Shown here: piece by piece, positions 1 through 7,689 of the stretch | Layout of the letters: each line of letters starts with the position of its first letter | Numbering within the stretch: position 1 is the stretch's first letter | Assembly: GCA_023386115.1 (NCBI GenBank) | Contig: JAEWKL010000732.1 | Location: 1-18,119 of the forward strand | DNA from: Pseudomonadota bacterium | GTDB lineage: Bacteria; Pseudomonadota; Alphaproteobacteria; Rhizobiales; Beijerinckiaceae | DNA length: 18,119 bases | Direction: 5' to 3' | Program-made: the position numbers and the translations under genes | The notes under the pieces: generated by a model | What the model was told of the DNA's origin: nothing | Seen by the model: the letters and a program-made list of their open reading frames with translations, nothing else | Databases searched by the model: none

Positions 1-126
1 GCCGAGGCGTTGCGCGCGGCCTCCTCCACGGCGCCCAGCATCCCAGCCGCCCGTCGCATGCTGGCCCTCGCCCTGGTGCTGGAGGGCGCTGATCGCACCA
101 CGGCCGCCCGCGCCTGCGGCATGGAC
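1..126 (+). pseudogene. IS630-type transposase, N-terminal fragment
   Basis: Frame 1 is open from the first base and reads through ARRMLALALVLEGADRTTAA and then RACGMD. This closely resembles the N-terminal helix-turn-helix region of IS630-family transposases, which normally continue with a run like RQTLRDWVHRYN. Here the resemblance stops abruptly after GMD at base 126, and the following codons (PYIIS...) belong to unrelated sequence. Only about 42 codons are visible and the 5' end lies outside the window, so this is a truncated relic rather than a working element. It directly abuts the stop codon of the oxidase remnant on the other strand. The assignment rests on recalled family motifs, not on a search. 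Confidence 0.6.
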
Positions 127-128
127 CC

Positions 129-443
129 CTACATCATCTCAGGACGCCTGATCGCTGACCCATCCGAGAAACGCGTGATGCGGAAGGGCCGGATATCGAC
201 GAAGGGCGTCTCGTTCATGACGAGCTCGCTTGCCAGTCGGCTGGCACCCGGCCCGAGCGCGAAGCCGTGGCCACTGAAGCCGGTCGCGATCGTCAGGCCG
301 CCGATCGTGTCGATGTTTGATACGACGGGAACGAGATCGGGTGACGTGTCGATCAGGCCGGCCCACGCTGCCGCAACGCCCACGCCCTTGAGGGCCGGGA
401 AGTCCGCCACGAGATGGCGCATGGCCTCGTCGACTAAGAGCCT
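129..443 (-). pseudogene. D-amino-acid-oxidase-like FAD-dependent oxidoreductase, C-terminal remnant
   Basis: The minus-strand frame encodes roughly the last 100 residues of a DAO/glycine-oxidase-type flavoenzyme. The visible hallmarks are WAGLIDTSPDLVPV, then TGFSGHGFALGPG with ASRLASELV (the FAD-contacting C-terminal segment), then RITRFSDGS and a natural-looking stop at 129-131. Upstream, the frame hits a stop at 444-446 just past the edge of a putative IS-end segment, so the FAD-binding N-terminal domain is missing. The first in-frame ATG at 422 is internal to the family fold and is unlikely to be a real start. Such enzymes oxidise amino acids or related amines, but this remnant cannot be active on its own. 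It has no evident link to the glycan genes. Confidence 0.65.
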
Positions 444-519
444 CTATCTAAACCACCACACGCCCTGCGTTTCCAATCACTTAGCAGGAGCTGAAGCCGA
501 TTCTGTTAGGTGCTCTTAG
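434..519. repeat. 86-bp segment with imperfect inverted ends; possible IS/MITE relic
   Basis: Reading inward from 434 gives CTAAGAGCCTCTATC. Reading inward from 519 on the opposite strand gives CTAAGAGCACCTAAC. These match at 12 of 15 positions, and the outer 8 are identical. The left end sits exactly where the oxidase remnant loses its reading frame, as expected for an insertion or deletion boundary. The interior has no coding capacity. No target-site duplication is obvious outside the ends. The GAGC ends next to TAA resemble termini of some IS5-family elements, but I cannot confirm the family. The right end contributes to the AGGAG (518-522) ahead of the next gene. Confidence 0.35.
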
Positions 520-535
520 GAGCGGTAAGCGGTAC

Positions 536-1399
536 ATGACGAGCCAGCCCTTCGCCATCGCCTCCGCGGCGAACGACGTCTATCTGCCCCTCTTGAAAGG
601 GCTCGTCCGCTCGATCCGGAGCTGCCCGGATGGCGCAGATGTTCCAATCGTCGTACTCGATTGCGGCTTAGGTCTAGCCGCGCACCGGTGGCTAGCCGAC
701 CATACAGTGGCAGTGGTGACGCCTGGATGGGACTACGCGTTCGCTTCAGCGATGCCCGAATACTTCAAGGCCATGGTCGCACGGCCACATCTCCCGCGCT
801 ACGTACCTGACTGCGAGGTCATCCTCTGGCTGGACGCGGATTGCTGGGTCCAAGATTGGGCCGCGGTCGCGCTCCTGCTGAGAGGCGCCGCGCGCGACAG
901 TTTCGCCATCGTTCCTGAACTCGACCGATCCTACACGCCATTCTATGCAGAGGCATCCTACGTCGCGCACCTCGACGCTTGGTATCGGGCCTGCTTCGAT
1001 GCCCAGACTGCCCAGGATCTGTGTTTCCACCCGCTCCTGAATTGCGGTGTCTTTGCGGCCCGGCGGGACGCGCCACACTGGGGGGCTTGGGCCAATCTCC
1101 TCTCGGCTTCCTTCGAGCGAGCGGTATTGTTCGTGAGCGAGCAGATCGCCCTGAACGTGGCCTTGCGGACGCAGAACCTCCCCGTCAGCCTCCTGCCAGC
1201 CACCTGCAACTGGATCTGCCACCGCGCCCTGCCGCGCTGCTCGGAAGACGGTCGACTTCTGCTTGAGCCGCAACTACCGCACGCGCCCTTGGGGATCGTG
1301 CATCTCGCGGGATTCCACCACCTGCTCAAAGACGCGCCCCACGATCTCCGCACGCCCGCTGGGAGGACTGTTCGGCGAGCGCTGGTCTTCGATCGCTGA
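536..1399 (+). CDS. GT8-like glycosyltransferase
   Basis: This is a 287-residue protein with the layout of a small GT-A-fold transferase. It has an N-terminal Rossmann-like strand (FAIASAANDVYLPLL), a metal/nucleotide-binding DxD in VILWLDADCWVQD (Asp100 and Asp102), and LLNCGVFAARRDAPHW near residues 166-180. That last motif is typical of GT8 and related families, where it lies in the sugar-binding region. There is no signal peptide or membrane segment, so it is likely a cytoplasmic enzyme using a nucleotide sugar; donor and acceptor cannot be read from the sequence. The ATG at 536 follows AGGAG at 518-522 with a longish 13-nt gap. It is the first gene of the glycan cluster, 47 bp upstream of the GT61 gene on the same strand, so co-transcription is plausible. 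The exact CAZy family is uncertain. Confidence 0.75.
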   Translation: MTSQPFAIASAANDVYLPLLKGLVRSIRSCPDGADVPIVVLDCGLGLAAHRWLADHTVAVVTPGWDYAFASAMPEYFKAMVARPHLPRYVPDCEVILWLDADCWVQDWAAVALLLRGAARDSFAIVPELDRSYTPFYAEASYVAHLDAWYRACFDAQTAQDLCFHPLLNCGVFAARRDAPHWGAWANLLSASFERAVLFVSEQIALNVALRTQNLPVSLLPATCNWICHRALPRCSEDGRLLLEPQLPHAPLGIVHLAGFHHLLKDAPHDLRTPAGRTVRRALVFDR

Positions 1400-1446
1400 G
1401 AACAACGCGACCTTCACCGCAGCCAGCGGCTGTGCGATGCGGAATC

Positions 1447-3381
1447 ATGAACCCGCATTCATCCCTCGCCCATGGATTGCACCTCTACGAGGAAGGACGT
1501 CTGCGCGAAGCGGAACAGCTCTGCCGTCAAGCGCTGACGTCCTGGCCGGACAGTCCGGAATTCTTCTTCCTGACCGGCATCGTCGCGACCAGGGCGGAGC
1601 GCCTCGGAGCCGCCGAGGCTGCGTTCCGCCGGCTCTGCTACCTTCGGCCGGAGATGGTCGAGGCGCATGCGAACCACGCGGAGATCTTGTACCGGCAGAG
1701 CCGCGCATCCGAGGCTCTCGATCCGCTCCGGCGGGTTGTTGCCCTCGACCCGGGCAACCAGGGCGCGACGCTGCGCCTTGCGGAAATCCTGGCGAACCGA
1801 GGCGAGCCGGAGGCTGGGATCGCGAGCCTCGAAGCCGCCCTCCGGTGTGCCCCACAGGTTGAGGCCTACCACCTCACCCTGGCGCGCCTGCGCGCGGGGA
1901 CGGGCCGGGCGGACGCGGCGATCGCGGGATTGGAACAGGGCCTCGACCAGTTTCCCGCCTCAGCGGCGATGCGTGAACACGCGCTCGCCCTGTGTCGGGA
2001 CCAAGCCTATCAGGCGATGCGAACAGGGGATATTGGGACGGCCGAGCACGCGCTCGATCGGGCTCAGGCCCTGCTCGAGCGGGCCCCGGTGATGACGCAG
2101 GCTCTCTACGATCTCCTGCTACCGCTGATCCGTCTCGCCCTCCTGATCGGCGTGCCGAACCGCGCCGTAGCATTCACGGCGCTGCGCTGCCGCTTCGACT
2201 TCCACGGCGTCCCACCGACGGCGATCACGATCTTTCCAGTCCGCGTGCTTGACTTTCCCGCCTGGTGCGAGGCGGCAAGCCTGACCTGGAAATTCCTGCC
2301 GGCAGAGCCTCAGCCGCTATCGCCGAACATCGCCGCGTCCTATCCGGGCTTCCTGTCCGAGACGATCGCGACCCTGCGCCGGCCTGAGGTCGCGGCAGTT
2401 GCCCTTGGCGCTGAGATCGAGATCCTCCAGGGCTTCTACGTCAAGGACAATTACGAGGTCCACGTCCTGGCCGGTCGCCGTTTCGCGTTGCGCGAGAACC
2501 GCGAGACTGAGGTGAGGGGCGCGGCCGTGCCGCTCATCGGCACCACCCGCGGCACCGAGGCGGGCATCGTGCGGCTGCCGCAACCACTCTATCCGGTCAT
2601 CACAGTCGAGGAGCCGTGCCTGTTCCTGCCGGCGACGCCCAATTACTGGCACTTCCTCGTTGACATCCTCCCCCGCCTCGCGGTGCGCGCGCACCTGCCG
2701 GAAACCCGCAACCTGCCGATCCATCTCTTCGGCCTGCGGGACTTCCACTACGAGATGCTGGCGCTCGCAGGCGTGCCGCGCGAGCGGGTCGTAGACCATC
2801 GGCGGAGCGTGGCGGGGCCGCGGGTTCACTACCGCTTCGCCCGGGCGACGCTGCCCGGTCCCGTCCCTTATCCGATCGCCGTACGCTGGCTGCGGGACAC
2901 TCTCCTGCCGCAGGCCCAGCCCATGCCGGACGCCCCCCGGCGGATCTACCTGTCGCGCCGGGGCTCGGCCCCGAAGCACCGCATCACCAACGACGCGGCG
3001 GTGAGCGCTCACCTTGCGCACCTCGGCTTCACAACTCTCCAGCCCGAGCGCCTCGGCGTCCGCGAGACCGTGGCCTTAGTTGCCGGGGCCGATATCGTCG
3101 TCGCGCCGATCGGGGCGGCCACGGGCAACCAGGTCTTCCTCGCCCCGCATGCCTGCTGGGTCCATCTCGCCAACCCGGATTTCTACCACCCGGACTCGGC
3201 CTGGAACGCGCAGATGGGCGTCCAGATACCGCTCGTCGGAACCTCAATGCACCTAACAAGTGACTTCGCCGCGGACACGCTACCCGATGCGCTCCTGGAC
3301 CGCCTCGACGTACCGATCGAAGTCGACCTCGCGGCGCTCAATGCGCTTCTCCTCTCCATCCTCGCCGGAGGCCGCCCGTGA
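1447..3381 (+). CDS. TPR-domain GT61 (DUF563) glycosyltransferase
   Basis: A 644-residue protein. Residues 1 to about 215 are tetratricopeptide-like helical repeats (LYEEGRLREAEQLCRQAL, then repeats ending LRPEMVEAHANHAE and LDPGNQGATLRLAE). The C-terminal half is a GT61/DUF563 domain, recognised by PNYWHFLVDILPRLA near residue 398, a segment beginning YLSRRGSAPKHRITND near 500, and a Val/Ala-Gly-Ala-Asp-Ile-Val-Val-Ala-Pro-Ile-Gly-Ala run near 545. GT61 includes xylosyl- and N-acetylglucosaminyltransferases and many uncharacterised bacterial polysaccharide enzymes, so the substrate is unknown. I chose ATG 1447 over GTG 1432 because the TPR homology begins right after it; neither start has a strong Shine-Dalgarno. 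The 3' end overlaps the convergent methyltransferase gene by 102 bp. No signal peptide is seen. Confidence 0.82.
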   Translation: MNPHSSLAHGLHLYEEGRLREAEQLCRQALTSWPDSPEFFFLTGIVATRAERLGAAEAAFRRLCYLRPEMVEAHANHAEILYRQSRASEALDPLRRVVALDPGNQGATLRLAEILANRGEPEAGIASLEAALRCAPQVEAYHLTLARLRAGTGRADAAIAGLEQGLDQFPASAAMREHALALCRDQAYQAMRTGDIGTAEHALDRAQALLERAPVMTQALYDLLLPLIRLALLIGVPNRAVAFTALRCRFDFHGVPPTAITIFPVRVLDFPAWCEAASLTWKFLPAEPQPLSPNIAASYPGFLSETIATLRRPEVAAVALGAEIEILQGFYVKDNYEVHVLAGRRFALRENRETEVRGAAVPLIGTTRGTEAGIVRLPQPLYPVITVEEPCLFLPATPNYWHFLVDILPRLAVRAHLPETRNLPIHLFGLRDFHYEMLALAGVPRERVVDHRRSVAGPRVHYRFARATLPGPVPYPIAVRWLRDTLLPQAQPMPDAPRRIYLSRRGSAPKHRITNDAAVSAHLAHLGFTTLQPERLGVRETVALVAGADIVVAPIGAATGNQVFLAPHACWVHLANPDFYHPDSAWNAQMGVQIPLVGTSMHLTSDFAADTLPDALLDRLDVPIEVDLAALNALLLSILAGGRP

Positions 3382-4644
3382 GGCAGCCGCGAGCGCAGCG
3401 GGGAGGTTGGCGGCCTCCACCACCTCCAGCCTCGGCAGCGGGAACAGCATTCGGGTTCCGGCCCGGATCGTTGCCTCCTCGCGCGCCAGAAATTCCGATC
3501 GGAAATGCCAGGGCAAGACGAGGTACCAGTCCGGCCTGAGGGCGCGCGACTGCGCCTCGGCGACGATCGGAATCCCGGTTCCGGGCGTCACGGTTCCAAC
3601 CTTATGCGGGTTGCGCTCGGCCGCGCAATCCACGATCTCGCGGTCGATGCCGCACCATTGCAGTAGGGTATTGCCCTTGGTCGAGGCACCGTAGACGTGC
3701 ACACGCTCGCCTCGAGTGCGGATCCCGGACAGGAAATCCGTCAAATCGCGCCGCGTCGCCTCTGCTCGGGCCTGAAAGGCAGTGTAGGGCGCATCGCCGT
3801 CGAGGCGAAGGCGAGACTCGGCCTCCCGCAAGCGCGCGAGCGTGGCCGCGTCAGCGGCACCATCCAGGTGCCGGCTCCTAGGATGGCAGAGAAAGCAGCG
3901 GATGCTCCCGCCGTTGCACGCGTTGATCTCGGCACGGAACACGCGAAGGCCGGCTCGGTCCGCGACGTATTCGAGTGCCTTCAAGCTGTAGTAGCCGAGA
4001 TGCTCATGACAGATCGTGTCGAGGGCCCCTGTTTCGAGCATCAAGGGCAGGTAGGACAACTCCACGACCCAAATTCCATCGGGGCGCAACAACCGGCCAA
4101 TGGCAGAGGCAGCGGTCACCGGATCGTCGAGGTCATAGAACATGGCGATGCTCGTCACGAGGTCGAGCGAGGCTGTCTCTAGATGTTCGGTCGCCGCCGG
4201 GAAATGGCCGCGGATCAATTCGATGCTCTGGTCCGCCAGCGCCACATCCGAGGGGTCGATGCCGATGCGCCGTCCGCCCGGCGGGCAGCGGGAGAGCAGC
4301 GTGCCGTCGTTGCAGCCAATGTCCAGGACTGCCGGATCCGGGGAGCGGACGCGCCGCAGGGCGGCCTCAGCGAGGCCGTGCAAGTGCGCGCGCATGGTGG
4401 CGTTGACGCCTGACCGATACCAATAGCGGTCGTAGAGGAGCTCGGCCGGTAGCGTTCGGTCTAGTTGCAGCAGACCGCATCGCCCGGTGCACCGCATCAG
4501 CCGGAGCGGGTGGCGCCCATTCACCGGTAGGGCCGCTCCAGGGGTCGGGAAAAAGCCTTGCTGGGCTTGCTCTCCAAGGTCGATGACTGGGCCGTGCAGG
4601 GCATGGCCACAGGCGCGGCAGCGCTCACGGAGGATCGCCGTCAC
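3280..4644 (-). CDS. SAM-dependent sugar C-methyltransferase (TylC3/TcaB9 type)
   Basis: A 454-residue protein with the three-part layout of sugar C-methyltransferases. The N-terminal zinc-binding segment has Cys9, Cys12, Cys52 and Cys56 (Methyltransf_13-like). The SAM-binding core has VLDIGCNDG at 106-114 and FYDLDDP near 169-175. The C-terminal Methyltransf_14-like part contains VYGASTKGNTLLQWCGI, and the central HEHLGYYS (213-220) and NGGSIR motifs fit the family's active site. Characterised members methylate C3 of NDP-4-keto-6-deoxysugars. No dehydratase for such a sugar lies in this window. The GTG start at 4644 has GGGAG (4658-4654) nine bases upstream. It is divergent from hldD across 110 bp. 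The family core should end near residue 410; the remaining 45 or so residues are mostly encoded antisense to the GT61 gene and look like an added tail. Confidence 0.88.
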   Translation of the reverse strand: MTAILRERCRACGHALHGPVIDLGEQAQQGFFPTPGAALPVNGRHPLRLMRCTGRCGLLQLDRTLPAELLYDRYWYRSGVNATMRAHLHGLAEAALRRVRSPDPAVLDIGCNDGTLLSRCPPGGRRIGIDPSDVALADQSIELIRGHFPAATEHLETASLDLVTSIAMFYDLDDPVTAASAIGRLLRPDGIWVVELSYLPLMLETGALDTICHEHLGYYSLKALEYVADRAGLRVFRAEINACNGGSIRCFLCHPRSRHLDGAADAATLARLREAESRLRLDGDAPYTAFQARAEATRRDLTDFLSGIRTRGERVHVYGASTKGNTLLQWCGIDREIVDCAAERNPHKVGTVTPGTGIPIVAEAQSRALRPDWYLVLPWHFRSEFLAREEATIRAGTRMLFPLPRLEVVEAANLPAALAAASRAASGEDGEEKRIERREVDFDRYVEAVQERIG

Positions 4645-4754
4645 GCCGGTCGTCTCCCAAAACCGGGCGTCCTGAATGCGACCGGTTGATTCGGGCGCCC
4701 GGCTCGGCCAGTCCGTCCCATGGCCCCGGCCTGCCGGGACGCGGAGGGCGCAGG
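4645..4754. promoter_or_regulatory. Divergent spacer between C-methyltransferase and hldD
   Basis: This 110-bp gap separates two divergently transcribed genes and must hold the promoters for both, unless one is read from further upstream. It is GC-rich and shows no convincing -35/-10 pair by eye. Two ribosome binding sites are clear. GGGAG (4654-4658, minus strand) serves the methyltransferase. GGAGGG (4743-4748, plus strand) lies six bases before ATG 4755 and fixes that start for hldD, instead of the upstream in-frame start at 4686, which would add 23 Gly/Pro/Arg-rich residues absent from the family. Confidence 0.5.
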
Positions 4755-5735
4755 ATGATCGTGGTGACGGGAGCCGCCGGCTTCATCGGCTCGAACGTGG
4801 TCGCATCGCTCAATCAGCGGGGCGTCGAGGACATCATCGTCTGCGACCGCCTCGGTTCGGACGGCCGCTGGCGCAACCTGCGCGACCGGGCGGTTGCCGC
4901 CTTCGTCGCCCCCGAAGCGCTGTTCGAGCGGCTGCACGGGCGCGGCGATATTGAGCAGGTCATTCATCTGGGCGCGATCGCCTCGACGTTGGAGACGGAT
5001 GCGGATCGGATGATGGCGGAGAATTACCACTTCAGCTTGCGGCTGATCGATTGGTGCACCGAGGCTGCAGTGCCGATCGTCTACGCCTCCTCGGCCGCGA
5101 CCTATGGCGACGGCGCACAGGGCTTCGACGACGATCCCGCGCTCGCCGCGCTGAGGCGACTGCGCCCGCTCAATCTCTATGCCTGGAGCAAGCATCAGCT
5201 CGATCTCCTCGTGGCCCGGCGGCGCGAGACAGGGGCCCCCTTGCCGCCGCGCTGCATCGGAGTGAAGTTCTTCAACGTGTTCGGCCCGAACGAATACCAC
5301 AAGGGCACCATGGCCAGCCTCGTCACCCAGATCTACCCTCGGGTGCGAGCGGGCGAGACCGTCTCGCTCTTTGCCAGCCACCGGCCGGACATCCCGGATG
5401 GCGGCCAGCGGCGCGATTTCGTCCCTGTCGCCTATGCGGTCGATATCCTGCTCTGGCTGATGGCTGGTCCGGTCTGCCAGGGCTTGTTCAACGTCGGCAC
5501 CGGCCACGCCCGCAGCTTCGCCGACCTCGCGCAGGCGGTCTTTGCTGCCGAGGACAGGCTCGCGGCGATCGCCTATCACCCAATGCCCGAGGGCTTGCGG
5601 GAGGTCTACCAATATGTGACCGAAGCCTCGACCGAACGGCTGCGCGCCGCGGGCTGGAGCGGACAGGCGCCAGTGCTGGAGGACAGCGTGCACGATTATG
5701 TTGCGTCGTACCTACGTCCGCTCCGTTACCGCTAA
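4755..5735 (+). CDS. hldD: ADP-L-glycero-D-manno-heptose 6-epimerase
   Basis: A 326-residue extended short-chain dehydrogenase that converts ADP-D-glycero-beta-D-manno-heptose to the L-glycero epimer, the last step in making activated heptose. It acts in the cytoplasm with bound NADP. The Rossmann motif GAAGFIGS sits at residues 6-13. The family stretch ASSAATYGDG is present. The catalytic pair is Tyr142/Lys146 in LYAWSKHQLD, and the second conserved lysine of HldD is Lys183 in NEYHKGTMAS. The C-terminal part keeps RRDFVPVAYAVD and FNVGTGHARSF, typical of HldD. E. coli HldD is about 310 residues, so the length fits. The start at ATG 4755 is set by the GGAGGG at 4743-4748. It is partnered by hldE 518 bp downstream on the same strand. 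It lies among accessory glycosyltransferases rather than beside recognisable waaC/waaF genes. Confidence 0.92.
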   Translation: MIVVTGAAGFIGSNVVASLNQRGVEDIIVCDRLGSDGRWRNLRDRAVAAFVAPEALFERLHGRGDIEQVIHLGAIASTLETDADRMMAENYHFSLRLIDWCTEAAVPIVYASSAATYGDGAQGFDDDPALAALRRLRPLNLYAWSKHQLDLLVARRRETGAPLPPRCIGVKFFNVFGPNEYHKGTMASLVTQIYPRVRAGETVSLFASHRPDIPDGGQRRDFVPVAYAVDILLWLMAGPVCQGLFNVGTGHARSFADLAQAVFAAEDRLAAIAYHPMPEGLREVYQYVTEASTERLRAAGWSGQAPVLEDSVHDYVASYLRPLRYR

Positions 5736-6250
5736 GGCCGATACAGGGCTGATCAGTTCATCATGGTTTGCAGGCAACATAGTGCCTGCCTGCGAAGCGA
5801 TCGTGCGACCTCTAGTGCAACCTGTCTCTGCAAACAATCTTTATTTTATTTTTCGAATTGATTCTAAATCTCTTGATTGTGGATGAAATTTCAAGATAGA
5901 TTGGGGACCTGATCCGTCAGCATACCAAATTATTTATATAAACCTGTGTTCGCGAAATTTGGAGATAATTATCCGCTTACTGAAGCCGAAGGACCTACGT
6001 TACTCGCGCCGGCTGCCAATTGTCTTCCACGATATCGAACTCCATCGCCGCTCGCTGTGGCAACGCCGGCGCAGCGGGAGTATTGTGAGGTGCGCCAGGC
6101 CCTGGCCGCCTGACCAAGGTCGACCGGCCTTAGAACTGCTAAGCGCATCAGCCTCGATCCTGGGCGAACGACGGCGCCCTTTCCTCCCAGATCTCTGACC
6201 GCTATCAAGCTCGGCATGACCAGGAGGACGATGGAACGGGACAGGCAGCG
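5736..6250. other. 515-bp spacer with AT-rich island between hldD and hldE
   Basis: No convincing gene is visible. Bases 5810-5980 are strikingly AT-rich compared with the surrounding GC-rich coding DNA, including runs such as TTTATTTTATTTTT and TTATTTATATAAA. Such a patch may hold the hldE promoter: TTGATT near 5872 is followed after about 17 bases by ATAGAT, but this is a weak match and only suggestive. A 7-bp inverted repeat, CCAAATT (5925-5931) against AATTTGG (5956-5962), brackets the most AT-rich part. ORFs in 5959-6272 on either strand have no recognisable features and low-complexity GC-frame composition, so I do not call them. The spacer could also be a remnant of inserted DNA. Confidence 0.45.
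5770..5789 (+). terminator. Hairpin downstream of hldD (possible terminator)
   Basis: GCAGGCA (5770-5776) and TGCCTGC (5783-5789) form a perfect 7-bp stem with a six-base loop, 34 bases after the hldD stop. There is no following T-run, so it is not a classic intrinsic terminator. It may stabilise the mRNA end or simply be chance. Confidence 0.3.
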
Positions 6251-6254
6251 GTGA
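6222..6254 (+). promoter_or_regulatory. Possible seven-codon leader ORF overlapping the hldE start
   Basis: AGGAGG at 6222-6227 is the only strong ribosome-binding motif ahead of hldE. It lies just before ATG 6231, which opens a seven-codon reading frame (MERDRQR) ending in TGA at 6252-6254. That stop overlaps the ATG of hldE as TGATG, an arrangement typical of translational coupling. The three-base spacing from AGGAGG to ATG 6231 is shorter than ideal, so the mini-ORF may be fortuitous. Confidence 0.3.
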
Positions 6255-7678
6255 TGACTTTCCCGAACGCAATAGCCGCGTCTCAGCGCATCCTCGTGGT
6301 CGGCGATGCCATGATCGACCGCTACGTCTACGGTGAGGTCACCCGCATCTCGCCCGAGGCCCCGGTGCCAGTCCTACTGACGCGCGGATCCACGGTGCGG
6401 GCGGGTGGAGCCGCGAATGTGGCCGCCAACATCGCAGCCCTGGGAGGGACTTGCGAGATGCTCGCTGTAGTCGGAGACGACGATCAGCACCGGGAGCTCG
6501 CAGACCTCCTCGCCGTCCCTGGCTTGACGACCGACCTCGTGGTCGGCCGGAACGGCGTGACCACGGAGAAGACACGCATCGTCTCAGGGCGGCAGCACCA
6601 GATCGCCCGGGTGGACCGGGAGAGCGGGGTCGATCCCGAGGCCCTGGTCGAGCTGGAGCGGCGCTTCGCGCTGGCGCTCGACCGGGTCGGGATGGTGGTG
6701 CTGTCCGATTACGGCAAGGGTGTCCTGGCGCCGATCGCCCGGCTCATCGCGCTCGCGCAGGCCCGGGGCGTGCGGGTGCTGGTGGATCCGAAGACGGCCG
6801 GAGCCGAGCGCTACCGCGGCACCCACATTCTCAAGCCAAACGGTGCCGAATACCGACTGTTGTTCGGCGCATGCCCGGAAGCGGACCTGCCGGCTCACGC
6901 GCTGGCGGCGATCAGGGCATACGGGATCGACCACCTCGTGCTCACGAAAGGACCGGCCGGCATGATGACGATCTCGGCCGACGGGCGCGTGCGCCACCAT
7001 CCGACCCGGGCGCTTGAAGTCTACGACGTGTCGGGGGCGGGCGACACCGTGCTGGCGGCGCTGGCCGTCGCGTTCTGCGCAGGCGAGGATCTCGACCGCG
7101 CGGTGGATCTCGCCAACATCGCGGCAGGCATCGCTGTCTCCCATGTGGGCACCTACGTCGTCACCGCCCGTGACATCGCTGAGCGCCTGGGCAGGAGCGA
7201 GCCACCCGTCATCCCGGCGCTTATGACGCTCGAGGCGACCCTGAACCAGGTCCAGCGCTGCCGTGCCGCGGGCGGGCGCGTCGTTTTCACGAATGGGTGC
7301 TTCGATATCCTGCATCCAGGCCACGTTCGCATGCTGCGGGCAGCCCGTGCCGAGGGCGACCTCCTCGTCGTCGGGGTGAACAGCGACGCGTCCGTCGCGC
7401 GGTTGAAAGGCCCCGAACGGCCCATCAACACCTTGGTCGACCGGGCCGAGGTGCTGGCCTCCCTCGCCGCGGTCGACTGCGTCGTGGGCTTCGAGGAGGA
7501 CACGCCGCTTGCCCTCGTCGCCCGAATCGAGCCAGACGTGCTGGTGAAGGGCGGCGACTATGCGGGCAGTGACATCGTCGGCGCCGACATCGTGCAGGCG
7601 CGCGGCGGGCGCGTCGTCACCACCGCCTTCCACGTAGGGCATTCCTCGACCGCCACGATGGAGAGGATCAGGACCTGA
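6254..7678 (+). CDS. hldE: Bifunctional heptose-7-phosphate kinase / heptose-1-phosphate adenylyltransferase
   Basis: A 474-residue protein, matching the usual HldE length of about 477. The N-terminal PfkB/ribokinase-type domain phosphorylates D-glycero-D-manno-heptose 7-phosphate at C1. It shows VVGDAMIDRYVYGE near the start, the glycine-rich RAGGAANVAANIAALGG, and the ribokinase signature DVSGAGDT near residue 260, which contains the catalytic Asp. The C-terminal nucleotidyltransferase domain has FTNGCFDILHPGHVRML, including the HxGH motif near residue 354, and VDRAEVLASL; it adds AMP to give the ADP-heptose that HldD epimerises. The intermediate phosphatase GmhB and isomerase GmhA are not in this window. 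The start is GTG 6251 or ATG 6254. I prefer ATG 6254, which overlaps the stop of a possible mini-ORF. It converges on the next gene with an 11-bp gap. Confidence 0.93.
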   Translation: MTFPNAIAASQRILVVGDAMIDRYVYGEVTRISPEAPVPVLLTRGSTVRAGGAANVAANIAALGGTCEMLAVVGDDDQHRELADLLAVPGLTTDLVVGRNGVTTEKTRIVSGRQHQIARVDRESGVDPEALVELERRFALALDRVGMVVLSDYGKGVLAPIARLIALAQARGVRVLVDPKTAGAERYRGTHILKPNGAEYRLLFGACPEADLPAHALAAIRAYGIDHLVLTKGPAGMMTISADGRVRHHPTRALEVYDVSGAGDTVLAALAVAFCAGEDLDRAVDLANIAAGIAVSHVGTYVVTARDIAERLGRSEPPVIPALMTLEATLNQVQRCRAAGGRVVFTNGCFDILHPGHVRMLRAARAEGDLLVVGVNSDASVARLKGPERPINTLVDRAEVLASLAAVDCVVGFEEDTPLALVARIEPDVLVKGGDYAGSDIVGADIVQARGGRVVTTAFHVGHSSTATMERIRT

Positions 7679-7689
7679 TGGGTGCTTCC

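Noticed and set aside
2317..3021. 234-codon minus-strand frame within the GT61 gene
   Set aside because: Shadow of the conserved GT61 coding sequence, with no domain signal.
5959..6272. Short ORFs on both strands in the hldD-hldE spacer
   Set aside because: No ribosome site of note, no recognisable motifs, and several mutually overlapping frames, as expected by chance.
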